NCBI GenBank assembly: GCA_016794465.1
Contig: JAEUKA010000056.1
Location: forward strand, 1-64,000
From: Myxococcales bacterium
Lineage (GTDB): Bacteria; Myxococcota_A; Polyangia; Palsa-1104; JAEUJZ01
Reading direction: 5' to 3'
Length of the DNA stretch: 64,000 nt
A program made the position numbers and the translations under genes. Below, piece after piece: positions 1 through 9,280 of this stretch; positions within the stretch are counted from its first letter, which is position 1, and each line of letters opens with the position of its first letter. The notes under the pieces are model-generated. The model did not search any database, was not told the DNA's origin, and worked only from the letters and a program-made list of their open reading frames with translations.

Positions 1-199
1 TCCAGAGACATTCCTTCTGCCGCTTGCATGTCCGTGGAAACCCGCACGTATCCTACCGCTCTGCGCGGACTCTGCTGATTCCCTCCGTAATGTCCCTGGG
101 AGTCTCTGTTTCCGCTTCCTACGTGGACCCCTTTCGCACTCTTCATGACCACTCCTTCCGTCCCACATGTGGGCGATTAGGAGTTAAGTCATAATTGGA

Positions 200-1789
200 T
201 TAGGCGTCCGCGCGCGCCATCTGCCTGCCGTTGGTGGTGCCCATCGCGTCAACTGTTGGCTTGAAGGTTCCGTCTCCTTTGCCGCGCAGGATGCTGATGG
301 TCTTGTTGAGATAGTGAAGGACCGCGATATCAGCCTTGCCATCGCCATCCCAGTCGCCGCGCAGCAGATACTCTGGGGTCGCCGAAACCGTGACCGGAGT
401 ACCAGCGGAAAATCCACCGCTGCCATTGTTGAGCAGAATGCTGAGGTTGCCACCTAGACCGTTTGCCACCGCGAGATCGGGCTTGCTGTCTCCGTTCCAG
501 TCACCGACGACAGCATGGGTCGGTGTTGCGCCCACTGCCACCTTGACCGGAGCCGCAAACGTACCATTCCCAGCGCCTCGGTACAGGAGTACTTCGTTGG
601 CTCCCTGGTTTACCACCACCAAGTCCCGCTGGTTGTCACCGTTCAGATCTGACATCGCCACCGAGCGCGGTAGAAAGCCGTTGTTCTGCGTCGCTGGGGT
701 TCCAAAATCGAGCTTCCCGAAGTAGTACCGGAAGGCATTCGCCAGCGTGTAGGAGTGATTCCCAGGGAAGGTCACCTGGAGGCCAACGACTCCCGGATTG
801 CCGATTCGCGCCGGAACGGAAGCCGCAAGTGCCGTCGAGCTGGTGAACGAAAGCCCCAGCGCCGCACTCCCACCAAACTGCGCGCTGAGTCCTGTTCCGG
901 AAAAGAAACTCTGACCCGTGATGGTCACCGCCGTGGTTGCATTGGTAGGACCCAGGGAGGGATTCACGCGGCTCAAGATCGGCGTCGGCAGACACTGCAG
1001 CTGATAACAGACTTTCGACTGACAGTCTCGATCAACCAGACAGCTCTTGCCGATTCCACAGGCCAGACAGTTTGTGCCGCCGCAGTCGGTGTCTGTCTCA
1101 TCCTGAGTGAGCGTGCCATCCACGCAGCCCGCCGACACACACTGCTTCTGCGTACAGATCGAGCTTACGCAGTCCGAGCCGATGTTGCAGCCCTGCTGGT
1201 TGGCGCACTTTCCCGGACAGCTTCCACCGCAGTCTGTGCCTGTCTCTGTACCATTCTTGATGTTGTCGGTGCAGCTGGGGACAGAGCAGGAGCCGCCCGC
1301 ACACTTTCCGCTCTGGCAGTCGCTGTCGATCGCGCAGCCTTGGTAGTCGTTGCAGCGGCTGGGACAGAGTCCTCCGCAGTCGACATCGGTTTCATCACCG
1401 TTCTTGACTTGATCAATGCAGCTTGGCGAAGTGCACAGCTCGGCGAAACAGACCAGGCTCTGGCAGTCTGTGCCGGTGCTGCACCGGTGGCCATCCGTAC
1501 AGCGGCTGCACGTTCCTCCGCAGTCAATGTCGCCTTCACTTCCGTTGCGAATTCCGTCGCTGCATGAGGCCGGCTGACAGACTCCGCTTCCACACAGCTT
1601 GCTCTGACAGTCGAGATCGATCACGCACGATCGGGTGTCCGAACAACCGACCGCGCACGAGCCTCCGCAGTCGATGTCTGTCTCGCCGTCATCGCGGACT
1701 CCGTTTTCACAGAGCGTGTTCGCAGCACAAGACAGAGAGAGTGTCAGGAATCCCAAAAGCAGCCACGAAGAATACGTCGTACTGGTCAT
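200..1789 (-). CDS. Lipoprotein: five Cys-rich repeats, IPT/TIG, FG-GAP
   Basis: A predicted 529-residue lipoprotein (hydrophobic leader ending LSLSC) with an ATG start behind a G-rich Shine-Dalgarno. Residues about 27-270 hold five repeats of roughly 48 residues with pattern ETD-x-DCGG-x-C, then C, C, DC-x-S, C, C; this repeat is common in secreted myxococcote proteins. An IPT/TIG-like beta-sandwich follows (about 275-355), then three FG-GAP/VCBS-type blades marked by D-x-NGD or D-x-DGDG calcium loops. The protein stops just as a fourth blade seems to begin (MARADA). FG-GAP propellers usually have about seven blades, so the C-terminus may be truncated. Surface display or adhesion is an inference; no enzymatic motif is visible. 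Confidence 0.85.
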   Translation of the reverse strand: MTSTTYSSWLLLGFLTLSLSCAANTLCENGVRDDGETDIDCGGSCAVGCSDTRSCVIDLDCQSKLCGSGVCQPASCSDGIRNGSEGDIDCGGTCSRCTDGHRCSTGTDCQSLVCFAELCTSPSCIDQVKNGDETDVDCGGLCPSRCNDYQGCAIDSDCQSGKCAGGSCSVPSCTDNIKNGTETGTDCGGSCPGKCANQQGCNIGSDCVSSICTQKQCVSAGCVDGTLTQDETDTDCGGTNCLACGIGKSCLVDRDCQSKVCYQLQCLPTPILSRVNPSLGPTNATTAVTITGQSFFSGTGLSAQFGGSAALGLSFTSSTALAASVPARIGNPGVVGLQVTFPGNHSYTLANAFRYYFGKLDFGTPATQNNGFLPRSVAMSDLNGDNQRDLVVVNQGANEVLLYRGAGNGTFAAPVKVAVGATPTHAVVGDWNGDSKPDLAVANGLGGNLSILLNNGSGGFSAGTPVTVSATPEYLLRGDWDGDGKADIAVLHYLNKTISILRGKGDGTFKPTVDAMGTTNGRQMARADA

Positions 1790-1983
1790 ACAGCCCCCTA
1801 AAAGTAGTCAAGCTTGGTGCAATCTTCGGAAGGATAGCAGACGTACTTCGCCCGACGAGCAAGTGCCAGGCAGAACGCCAGCAAGCCGGCAGGAATGCTC
1901 AGACATCCGTGCAGTCGGGCACCCTGCCTACAGTGCTCATGGCTGTGTGGGCAGCTGCGCAGAAGGCAAGCAGAGTCGCCGGG

Positions 1984-2541
1984 TCAGTGACTGGTACCGG
2001 GGCGTGGAATCAGGACACCACTGCTGCGCAGGCGCTGCTCTAGGAAGCGACTTCCGGTCGCCAGCCAGCGCTCGTACAGCGTCGCCACATCAGCGGGCAC
2101 ACACAGGTTGATGCTCCCACGGACACAGAGCAGTACGCTCACAAGGTGTGGGAATCGCTCGGCCAGCTCGTCGCAGGCATCGCGCAGCAGCGTGCTCAGG
2201 AGTCGCGGCGTCGTGGCCAGCTGCGCGTATGCCGCCCGACCCAACCCGACATAGTACTCCGCGCTGATGGTCCGTCGCGACAGACTCTCTTCAAACAGAC
2301 CACTGGTGGCCAGCGCCGTGTCTCCCACTTGTTGAAGGAGACGGACTCGCAGAAGCGGCTCGGCCTCCGCAGCCTGCGCCAGCTTGATTCCCAGCGGCTC
2401 GGCATCAAGCGGTGCGGAGGTGTAGTTACAGAGCAGCTGGACCAGATAGTACTCTGTCGCGTCTTTGACCCTGACGTTCTCCGCGCGGAGGGCGGCGGTC
2501 AGGACCTCATGGAAGTACAGCTCGACCGATGCGATCTCCAT
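1984..2541 (-). CDS. Conserved hypothetical helical protein
   Basis: A 185-residue protein that I do not recognise. It lacks a signal peptide and membrane segments and reads as mainly alpha-helical (Leu/Ala-rich, with a YYVGLGRAAYAQLA stretch), so it is probably cytoplasmic. The ATG at 2541 was preferred to an in-frame TTG at 2613: the 24 extra residues are Pro/Glu/Gln-rich and neither start has a convincing ribosome binding site. It stands alone, with about 195 bases before the next gene downstream and about 240 upstream. Confidence 0.6.
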   Translation of the reverse strand: MEIASVELYFHEVLTAALRAENVRVKDATEYYLVQLLCNYTSAPLDAEPLGIKLAQAAEAEPLLRVRLLQQVGDTALATSGLFEESLSRRTISAEYYVGLGRAAYAQLATTPRLLSTLLRDACDELAERFPHLVSVLLCVRGSINLCVPADVATLYERWLATGSRFLEQRLRSSGVLIPRPGTSH

Positions 2542-2781
2542 AAAGATCAGTCTACGTTGCACCGGCTCAGGCTCAACGGCAGCAGCTTGGGAATCGGGAA
2601 GGAGGACTCCCAATCGACTCTGTTTGCGACCCCTAACACTCTATTCTGGATCGATTTTTCCGACGGAAACCGGGCAAATTGGCACCCACTTGACCCGAGC
2701 GCTAACAAAATGTCGGAAGGGAAGAGAACTGCGGGGAAACACGGTGCGAACGGACTCTTTCGGAAGACACCACAGCTACAG

Positions 2782-3267
2782 CTACGGTCGTACCAGATTC
2801 ACAGCGATCTTCTCTTCCGGCGACGAGACATTGACGCTTGCCTCATCAAAGCTCGGTGGTCCTAGACGCGGCCTCGGATTGTTGGACGCTCCCACCGGCT
2901 CTTTGGGAATCCCAATCCAGTTGGTGTCGAGCTTGCCGTTGTCGTTTTGATCCTGATACACAGTCACCGCGTAGGTGCCCGCCGTAAGGTTCGGGAATCG
3001 CAGCTCTGCCGTCGCTGACTCTACTTTGACGGACTGCCGCTGGGCCGCTTGCGCCACCTTGGCCGGAAACCCCTGCTCGCTTGGGAAGAGCAGCGCGATC
3101 ACGGTGCCACTGACCACTTGTAGCCCATGCACAGACACCACCAGCGTCGAGCTGCCAGGCCTTCCGGCTCCAGTAGGAGGTCCGCTAGGAACATCGGCCC
3201 GCGCTGTACAGAGCGACAACATGCTGAGCAATAGCACGGACAAGAGCGGTCGCAGATACAGTCGCAT
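2782..3267 (-). CDS. DUF2141 secreted protein
   Basis: A 161-residue exported protein. It has an N-terminal signal peptide (MRLYLRPLLSVLLLSMLS, cleavage near TARA-DV), then a small beta-sandwich typical of DUF2141: a glycine-rich first strand, the core YAVTVYQDQNDNGKLD, then IGIPKEP and a conserved GPPSFDEA segment. The family is periplasmic or outer-membrane and of unknown function. An in-frame upstream start at 3300 would put eleven residues before the signal peptide, so the ATG at 3267 was chosen. The nearest genes are more than 120 bases away on both sides. Confidence 0.8.
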   Translation of the reverse strand: MRLYLRPLLSVLLLSMLSLCTARADVPSGPPTGAGRPGSSTLVVSVHGLQVVSGTVIALLFPSEQGFPAKVAQAAQRQSVKVESATAELRFPNLTAGTYAVTVYQDQNDNGKLDTNWIGIPKEPVGASNNPRPRLGPPSFDEASVNVSSPEEKIAVNLVRP

Positions 3268-3393
3268 GACGATCTCCGCAAGGTGTGACGAGAGAGCCAA
3301 TGCAAAAAGTCTAGCAGGCGACTGTGACGCAGCCAGGAGCGTGCTGGACTCATACCGATTCGAGAGAAAAGAGCCGTAGGAACCGAGCGATGG

Positions 3394-6300
3394 CTACAGA
3401 GAGATCGGCATGCCCCAGTTAAAGTGAATCCGACCGGGGAAGTGGGCGTACCACGGCTCCCGCTTCCAGCGCTCGGACTGCACCAGCGGATCTTGACCCG
3501 GCATCACCAGCGGATACGCATAGTCAAGCGACAGCGCGCCAAACTGTGTCAGCAGCCGCAGCAGCGAGATTCCAACCGAAAATCGGACATCATTCCAACC
3601 AAATCGCTGAAATCCGTCGAAAACCGCGCCAGTATCTACAAACAGCGCACCGACCCACGGCCAGCCACCGACCTTCGGCGTGATCGCAAACTCCCACTCG
3701 AGCTGCGACAAGATACGAGCGTTTCCACCGACGGGAACGACTCGATACGCCGGGGCCCCGGTCAGCGGCCCAATCGGCGCACGAACCTCCTCGGCCCGCA
3801 GCGCATCGGCGTCGTAACCTCGGGTCGAGCTGTCCCCGCCGGCATAGTAGCGCTCGACGACGGGCAGCGCCGGCCTCGTAATCGGAAAGCCGTAGTTGAC
3901 CCGCAGGTTCATCTTCCAGTTGAAGCGCCGCATCCCAAACGGCCAGCCATCCTCGACGCGCAGCGCCGGACCAAACGGCTTCAGCCACACCGCCTGTCCC
4001 GACAGCGCCACGAAGCTGCCACCAATGTTGATGGGCGCCACCGAGCAGCACAGCGCCGCCGTCACCTGCGCCGACAGCAAAAAGCCACTCACCGGCATCA
4101 GCGGATTGGTCGGCACGGGCAGGTTGCGCATCAGCAGCGCCGGCGCCTCGAAGCCGACCCGACGGTCCCAGACGATACCCGCCGAAAACTTCAGCGACTG
4201 CGAGCGATCACCGTCGAGGTTGACATCGGTCGTGCCCTCGCCGCGATAGAGCGGAACCAAGATTTGGCTGATGTTGAACTCGAGCCGCCCGAACACCCGC
4301 AGCGTCGGAGGAAGCCGCCGGCCCTGCTCATCGGCACGGGCAAAAAAGCGCGTCAGCTCGGCGTTGGCACCATAGGAAGTCACCTGTCCGATGCTGTAGG
4401 TATTTTCGTTGCGCCAGAAGCCGCGCACGTCGAGCCGCACAAACGGATTCCACAGCCTCGGCGCCGCCACCCGCGCCAGCAGCGACTGCACCCGAATGCC
4501 CAGCTCTCCGCGCAGCTCGACCTCTGTGCCTGTCCCCAGCAGGTTGCGCCAGATGTAGTTGGCCGACGAGTAGATCGGGTTATCCGTCGATACACCGACG
4601 TAAATGCCCAGCTCTCCCGAGTTGTCGTAGCGCTCGGCAACCTCGATCAATACCGGCACCGGATTGCGTCGCAGCTGCCAGTTGCGTTCCCGCGCTTGGG
4701 CCCGAAACTCCTCGCTCTCACCGGGATTGGGAATCACGCGCACCGACGTGAAGATCTGCCGCCCGATCAGGTTCTGTTCGCCCTCCAGGAGCTTGTTGCG
4801 ATCGAACAGATCGCCCTCTTTGAACAGCAGATCGCGACGGATGATGCTCTCTCGAGTGACGAAGTTGCCGCGAATCAGGATCGGCCCAAAGCGCACCGGC
4901 TCGTTCTCGGTGATCAGCCACCGCAGCGTCACCCGACTGTGATCGGCATTCCAGCGTGACTGCGTCGGGTCAATGACCGCATAAGGATGTCCCAGCGCGC
5001 CCATCTGCTCGAGCAGCCGCACCTTGTCGGCAATCAGCGCCTCGGGCGTGTACGGCTTGCTGGCGCGAAGCTGCAGCGTCTTGTGGAGCTGCTGCTCGGT
5101 AACGGTGTGATCTCCGACAAACTCGACCGACACCGCCTCGACGATCTCTCGCGGGCCTTCGTCAATCTCATAGCGCAAGAACAGATCGCCGCTCGTCGCA
5201 TGTTCGTCGAGCGCCGTCTGCATTCCCAGCAGCGAAAAGTGACTCAGCGCCTCCCGAGAGCGCGCCATCTTCACCGACACCTGCGCTTTGGGATAGCCTT
5301 CGCGACGGTAAAACTCCTCCAGGTGGGCCACGTCCTGGTTCAGCGCCACCGCCGACGCGAAGCCGCCTTCCCCAAGCCCCAGCGCTCCCAGCCGAGGATA
5401 GCGACGGGTGCGAATCTGCTCTTCTAGCTTACCCGTCGGATACGAGAGCGGTTTTCCCGCTGGCCCCGACGCAAACTCGATGTCCCGAACCTTCAGCTGC
5501 GGCCCCTCGTGAATCAGGAACTCGACCTCGACCGGATCGCCGCTGCGATTGCGCCACCGCCACTTGACCCGCGCCTCGAAGAAGCCGCGCTGCTGATACA
5601 GCCGATGAATGTTGCGCGCACTCTCGTCGAGCTCATTGGCGCTGTAGTAGTTGTCGCGAAAGATCGTCACCGCCCCACGCAGATCACTTGGCGACAGCTC
5701 GCTGCGACCCAGGAAGTGTAGCTCGACCCGCTTGCGCTCCTCGACGGACAGGTCAAGATCGACGACGCGCTCTTTCGAGTTGGGACGAATCTCGCGCTTG
5801 GCGATGCGCACCCCGGCGTAGCCCTTGCTTTGATAGTGGTCGACGAGACGCTTGATGTCCTCAGAGATTCTCTCAGTGCTGGTGCGACCGAACCACAGAC
5901 AGCAGTGCTCAAAAAAGCCATGCAGCTCCGGCGGGGACAAGAGGCGCACTCCCTCGGAATGGATGGTGCCGATGCGATAGCGCAGTCGCCAAAATCCGAC
6001 GTTGAGGCTTACGACAATCCGCACCGACACCTGCTCGGGATGCTCAGGCGCCCAGTCGAGCACGAAGCGGGCGGTGGCGTCGTAATAGCCGGTGCGATGC
6101 AGGAAGCTGACCAGCTCTCGCTCTTGCCGTCGCATCTCGGTCACCAGCGCGTCTCCCTCGGGGAGTCGAAAGCCGGCCCGCCACGTAACAAAGCTCAGGA
6201 TTTCCCACTCGAAGATCGGCCAGTTTCCCGTCACGTACAGCCGCCGCACCACCCGCATCGGCCGCACCGTGATCACCAGCGTCGCTCCGTCCGCCAGCTC

Positions 6301-6621
6301 ATAGCTTGCCAGGTACCCGAGCACGTCGAGATCGCGCTGCACCCGGGTCCGCAGCTCGTCGTCCCAGCGCGCCGGAAGCCGCATATCCAAAAACCGCAGC
6401 AGCTTGTCGGTACTATCCCCTGAGAGCAGCGTCCCACTCACCCGTACCTGCGACACCACTTGCCCACTGGGCGGCTCGCTGTGGGACTTCGGTTCTGTAG
6501 TCGTGTCGACGGAATCAGCCGGAGGAGCGGCCTCCGCGTCAGCCAAACACACCAGCAGCATCCCGCACAGAACGAGCACGGCGAGAAAGCTGTTGCCGAC
6601 ACGCACGCTTGCTCGGCGCAT
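3394..6621 (-). CDS. TamA/BamA-like Omp85 outer membrane protein
   Basis: A 1075-residue Omp85-superfamily protein. A signal peptide (residues 1-28, ending ADAEA) is followed by several periplasmic POTRA-like repeats to about residue 650 and a C-terminal 16-strand barrel of the bacterial surface antigen family. The barrel shows the family hallmark GGDSSTRGYDADAL, the loop-6 (V/S)RGY equivalent, and ends on an aromatic-rich strand. It is longer than typical BamA (about 800) because of extra POTRA-like units. The role would be insertion or translocation of outer-membrane proteins. The frame stays open to 7125, but that extension lies antisense to the coiled-coil gene and precedes the signal peptide, so ATG 6621 is the start. 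Confidence 0.88.
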   Translation of the reverse strand: MRRASVRVGNSFLAVLVLCGMLLVCLADAEAAPPADSVDTTTEPKSHSEPPSGQVVSQVRVSGTLLSGDSTDKLLRFLDMRLPARWDDELRTRVQRDLDVLGYLASYELADGATLVITVRPMRVVRRLYVTGNWPIFEWEILSFVTWRAGFRLPEGDALVTEMRRQERELVSFLHRTGYYDATARFVLDWAPEHPEQVSVRIVVSLNVGFWRLRYRIGTIHSEGVRLLSPPELHGFFEHCCLWFGRTSTERISEDIKRLVDHYQSKGYAGVRIAKREIRPNSKERVVDLDLSVEERKRVELHFLGRSELSPSDLRGAVTIFRDNYYSANELDESARNIHRLYQQRGFFEARVKWRWRNRSGDPVEVEFLIHEGPQLKVRDIEFASGPAGKPLSYPTGKLEEQIRTRRYPRLGALGLGEGGFASAVALNQDVAHLEEFYRREGYPKAQVSVKMARSREALSHFSLLGMQTALDEHATSGDLFLRYEIDEGPREIVEAVSVEFVGDHTVTEQQLHKTLQLRASKPYTPEALIADKVRLLEQMGALGHPYAVIDPTQSRWNADHSRVTLRWLITENEPVRFGPILIRGNFVTRESIIRRDLLFKEGDLFDRNKLLEGEQNLIGRQIFTSVRVIPNPGESEEFRAQARERNWQLRRNPVPVLIEVAERYDNSGELGIYVGVSTDNPIYSSANYIWRNLLGTGTEVELRGELGIRVQSLLARVAAPRLWNPFVRLDVRGFWRNENTYSIGQVTSYGANAELTRFFARADEQGRRLPPTLRVFGRLEFNISQILVPLYRGEGTTDVNLDGDRSQSLKFSAGIVWDRRVGFEAPALLMRNLPVPTNPLMPVSGFLLSAQVTAALCCSVAPINIGGSFVALSGQAVWLKPFGPALRVEDGWPFGMRRFNWKMNLRVNYGFPITRPALPVVERYYAGGDSSTRGYDADALRAEEVRAPIGPLTGAPAYRVVPVGGNARILSQLEWEFAITPKVGGWPWVGALFVDTGAVFDGFQRFGWNDVRFSVGISLLRLLTQFGALSLDYAYPLVMPGQDPLVQSERWKREPWYAHFPGRIHFNWGMPISL

Positions 6622-6678
6622 TTGGACTATGATAGAAAGCACTGGTGAATTGTCGGGCCCAGTATAGGAGATTTTTGT

Positions 6679-7401
6679 ATGTCTGATCGTCGCGAAAACT
6701 CGCTTCTTTTCTCGCTCAACCAGCTCAAAGATCTGGAGGAGGAGCGGCTCGCAGAAGAGGCGGCGGCGGTCCGCGCCAAAGAAGATGCGGCCCGACAAGC
6801 CATCGAGGACGAAGCTCGGCGCAAGCGCGAGGAAGAGGAAGCCAAGATCCGCGCCGTCGAGGAAAAGGCCCGGCTCGAGCGAGAAGAGAAAGAGCGGCTC
6901 GCCCGGGAAGAGAAGTTCCGCATCGAAGAGTCGGAGCGCCGAGCCCAGGTCGAAGCCGAAGCACGCATCGAGGAAGCGCGGCGCATCAAAGAGACGCAAG
7001 AGCGGATCAAGAAGCAGCTGCCGTATAAGCTGCTCGCGGGTGTGGCGGCCGCCATCCTTGTCATCGCGATGATCGTCATCGGCGTCATCATCAACAAGCG
7101 ACTCGAAGAAGAGCGACTGCACCAAGCCCAGCTCGCCGAGCAGCGCAAGCAGGAGCGTGAGCGCGCCGCAGCTGAGGAACGCCGCCTCGAAGAAGAAGAG
7201 AAGAAGACCAAGAAGGCCATCGAGTCACTGATGAACAAGCTCGATGCCACCGCCAAGGAAGTCGAGCGCAAGAAGGCCGAGGAAGAGGCCAAGAAAGCCG
7301 CCGCTTCCGCCTCGAAGTCGTCGGGAAGCAAGAAGAAGGGCGACAAGAAGGGCGACGGCGACAAGAAGCCCGCAGGTGGCGGCAGCGACTTCGATCTTTA
7401 G
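6679..7401 (+). CDS. Membrane-anchored charged coiled-coil protein
   Basis: A 240-residue protein transcribed divergently from the Omp85 gene, with Shine-Dalgarno AGGAGA seven bases before its ATG. Residues 15-112 form a long Glu/Arg/Lys/Ala coiled coil; one transmembrane helix spans about 116-138 (LLAGVAAAILVIAMIVIGVI); a second charged coiled coil follows to about 215; the tail is Lys/Gly/Ser-rich and ends GGGSDFDL. The function is unknown. The arrangement, a helix flanked by two coiled coils, suggests an envelope scaffold. The shared 57-base intergenic region is compatible with co-regulation with the Omp85 gene. Confidence 0.75.
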   Translation: MSDRRENSLLFSLNQLKDLEEERLAEEAAAVRAKEDAARQAIEDEARRKREEEEAKIRAVEEKARLEREEKERLAREEKFRIEESERRAQVEAEARIEEARRIKETQERIKKQLPYKLLAGVAAAILVIAMIVIGVIINKRLEEERLHQAQLAEQRKQERERAAAEERRLEEEEKKTKKAIESLMNKLDATAKEVERKKAEEEAKKAAASASKSSGSKKKGDKKGDGDKKPAGGGSDFDL

Positions 7402-7424
7402 TTCGAACGCAGCAATTTGGGTTC

Positions 7425-7452
7425 TTGACTGAGTTGCGAAGATAGATACACT
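7425..7452 (+). promoter_or_regulatory. Probable sigma70-type promoter of tRNA-Cys
   Basis: TTGACT (7425-7430) and TACACT (7447-7452) are separated by 16 bases and lie 43 bases before the tRNA. Both hexamers match sigma70 consensus at key positions. The call rests on pattern only. Confidence 0.5.
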
Positions 7453-7495
7453 CGCACTCACCTTGCACGGCGACGTGTGAAAGCGAAGCCAGCAG

Positions 7496-7567
<72 letters not shown>

Positions 7568-7585
7568 CCCTCTCGAACGCCTCCT

Positions 7586-8065
7586 TTACGGAGTAAGGCC
7601 GACCTTCTTCATCGCAGCGGGCAGCCGCTGCATCAGGATCGGGCCCATCTTCTGACCCACCTCGCCGGACAGCTCGGGGAGGAGTCGCGCCGCTTTCTTC
7701 CCGACCGGGGTCTTGTAAAACCCAATCAGCTGACGAACCTCATCGGTCGTAAAGCGCGCCGAATACACATCGACCGTCCAGCTGGCCAGATCGGCGTAGG
7801 GAAGCGCTTCCACCACCGCCTTGCCCATCTTCTCTTCGATGCCAGCCGGGACATTGGCACCACTCTGCTGCATGGATGCCAGCATCTGCTTGGTCATCTG
7901 CGCGATCATGGCTTGATAGGTTTCTTGCGGAGTGACCAGCTGCACCAGCTCCATGGTCACTTTGCGATCCGCTTCGGCTGCGGCAAGACCTGCTGATCCG
8001 AGCAGACTACCGACGGAAAGACCAACCACTAGCACCAAGCGACTGAGCCCTGTTTGTGTACGCAT
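7586..8065 (-). CDS. DUF2059 domain exported protein
   Basis: A 159-residue secreted protein: a signal peptide (residues 1-31, ending GLAAAEA) and a helical domain typical of DUF2059, with the motif ARFTTDEVRQLIGFYKTPVG, in which a short-lived helix pair precedes a conserved FYxTPxG turn. Family members are periplasmic and mostly uncharacterised. It is the last gene of a same-strand set after the cytochrome peroxidase gene (44-base gap), so it may be co-transcribed with the metal-related genes upstream. Confidence 0.8.
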   Translation of the reverse strand: MRTQTGLSRLVLVVGLSVGSLLGSAGLAAAEADRKVTMELVQLVTPQETYQAMIAQMTKQMLASMQQSGANVPAGIEEKMGKAVVEALPYADLASWTVDVYSARFTTDEVRQLIGFYKTPVGKKAARLLPELSGEVGQKMGPILMQRLPAAMKKVGLTP

Positions 8066-8109
8066 CGCTGGCTTATAACATCGCTGTTGGGAAGACAGCT
8101 AGCCGAACC

Positions 8110-9258
8110 TTACTTGGCGAGTGAGCCGACCGGAAGACCGCTGGGAACCCGCGCCGGAACCTGCGGACGACGAGAGGAATCGGTCAGTCCTTCGCGCAAA
8201 AAAGCCAGCAGCTGGGCTTTCTCTTCTGCGGTCAGTCCGAGCGGTCCGCTCCGCAGTCGTGAATCGATGTTGTCGACGGCATAGGTCTGTCCGGCTCCGG
8301 CTCCTTGATTGTAAAAATCGATCACCTGTTCCAGCGTATCGAACGCTCCGTTGTGCATGTAGGGAGCCGTCTCGGCAATGTTGCGCAGCGTAGGAGTCTT
8401 GAAGGCATGACGATCGCGCGGATCAAGCGTGAACTCTTGCCGACCGATGTCGCGGGTCAGCTCGTTGAGGCCGCGCTCGGGAACTCCGGTGACACGAAAG
8501 CGCGACGCCGCAAACTCGGGTCCTTCGACGCCATTGAACAGCGGAACGTAGTGACAGAAGCTGCAGCGCGCCTTGCCGTAATACAGGTTGAAGCCAGCGG
8601 TTGCAGCGGAGGAAAGTGCAGCGGAGTCTCCGGCTAGGAAGCGATCCACTGGCGCACTGTTGGCGGTCAGACTGCGACCAAATGCGGCAATCGCGCGCTG
8701 CATGGAGGACTCTGTAAGCTCTCCGTACGCGGCGGCAAAACGATCCCGATATTCGGCCACTGCAGCGACGCGTGCCATCGCTTTGGGAATCGTTGAGCCC
8801 ATCTCGCGCGGATTCTCAATCGGAAGCAGGGCCTGATTTTCCAGCGTCGCCACCCGGCCATCCCAGAACTGCGCAAACTGGTAGCGCGTATCAAAAATCG
8901 ACGGCGAAGCGCGCGTCAAAAATCCTCCTTTGGGATCGGCGAGCGCGGCACTCACCGGCAGACCATCGCTCATCGCTTTGTCGGGATGATGACAGCTGGC
9001 GCAGGCAATCTTGCCGCTCTCCGAGAGGATCGGATCGAAGAACAGGAGTCGCCCCAGCTCGACGCGCTCGGGAGTACTTACGTTGTCAGGAGGATCGGCA
9101 AAGACCTGTTCCGGAATTCGCACCAGAGAGAGTCCCAGCGGCGGTGCAGCTGGTGTTCCACAGCCGAAAAGGAGTCCCAGCGGAGCGAGTAGGAATGCAG
9201 CCGGAATGACTCTGAAGGAAGAAGTACTGTTCATTTTCCTGTTCATTTTCACATCCAT
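8110..9258 (-). CDS. Di-haem cytochrome c peroxidase (MauG family) lipoprotein
   Basis: A 382-residue CCP/MauG-family protein. The lipobox is LLFGC. Two CxxCH haem sites are visible: CASCHHPDKAMSDG in the N-terminal domain and CSFCH in the second, with the C-terminal FKTPTLRNIAETAPYMHNG block carrying a conserved Met. Members reduce H2O2 with electrons from small c-type cytochromes or oxidise proteins in the periplasm. Three closely spaced in-frame ATGs occur (9258, 9246, 9234); the first is given, but the third has AGGA just before it. It follows the porin gene by 22 bases, and with that gene and the imelysin-like gene forms a likely operon. Confidence 0.88.
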   Translation of the reverse strand: MDVKMNRKMNSTSSFRVIPAAFLLAPLGLLFGCGTPAAPPLGLSLVRIPEQVFADPPDNVSTPERVELGRLLFFDPILSESGKIACASCHHPDKAMSDGLPVSAALADPKGGFLTRASPSIFDTRYQFAQFWDGRVATLENQALLPIENPREMGSTIPKAMARVAAVAEYRDRFAAAYGELTESSMQRAIAAFGRSLTANSAPVDRFLAGDSAALSSAATAGFNLYYGKARCSFCHYVPLFNGVEGPEFAASRFRVTGVPERGLNELTRDIGRQEFTLDPRDRHAFKTPTLRNIAETAPYMHNGAFDTLEQVIDFYNQGAGAGQTYAVDNIDSRLRSGPLGLTAEEKAQLLAFLREGLTDSSRRPQVPARVPSGLPVGSLAK

Positions 9259-9280
9259 TTCATGACCATTTTCTTTTGTT

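Noticed and set aside
6622..7125. N-terminal extension of the Omp85 gene by 168 residues
   Set aside because: It lies antisense to the coiled-coil gene, has skewed composition, and precedes the true signal peptide.
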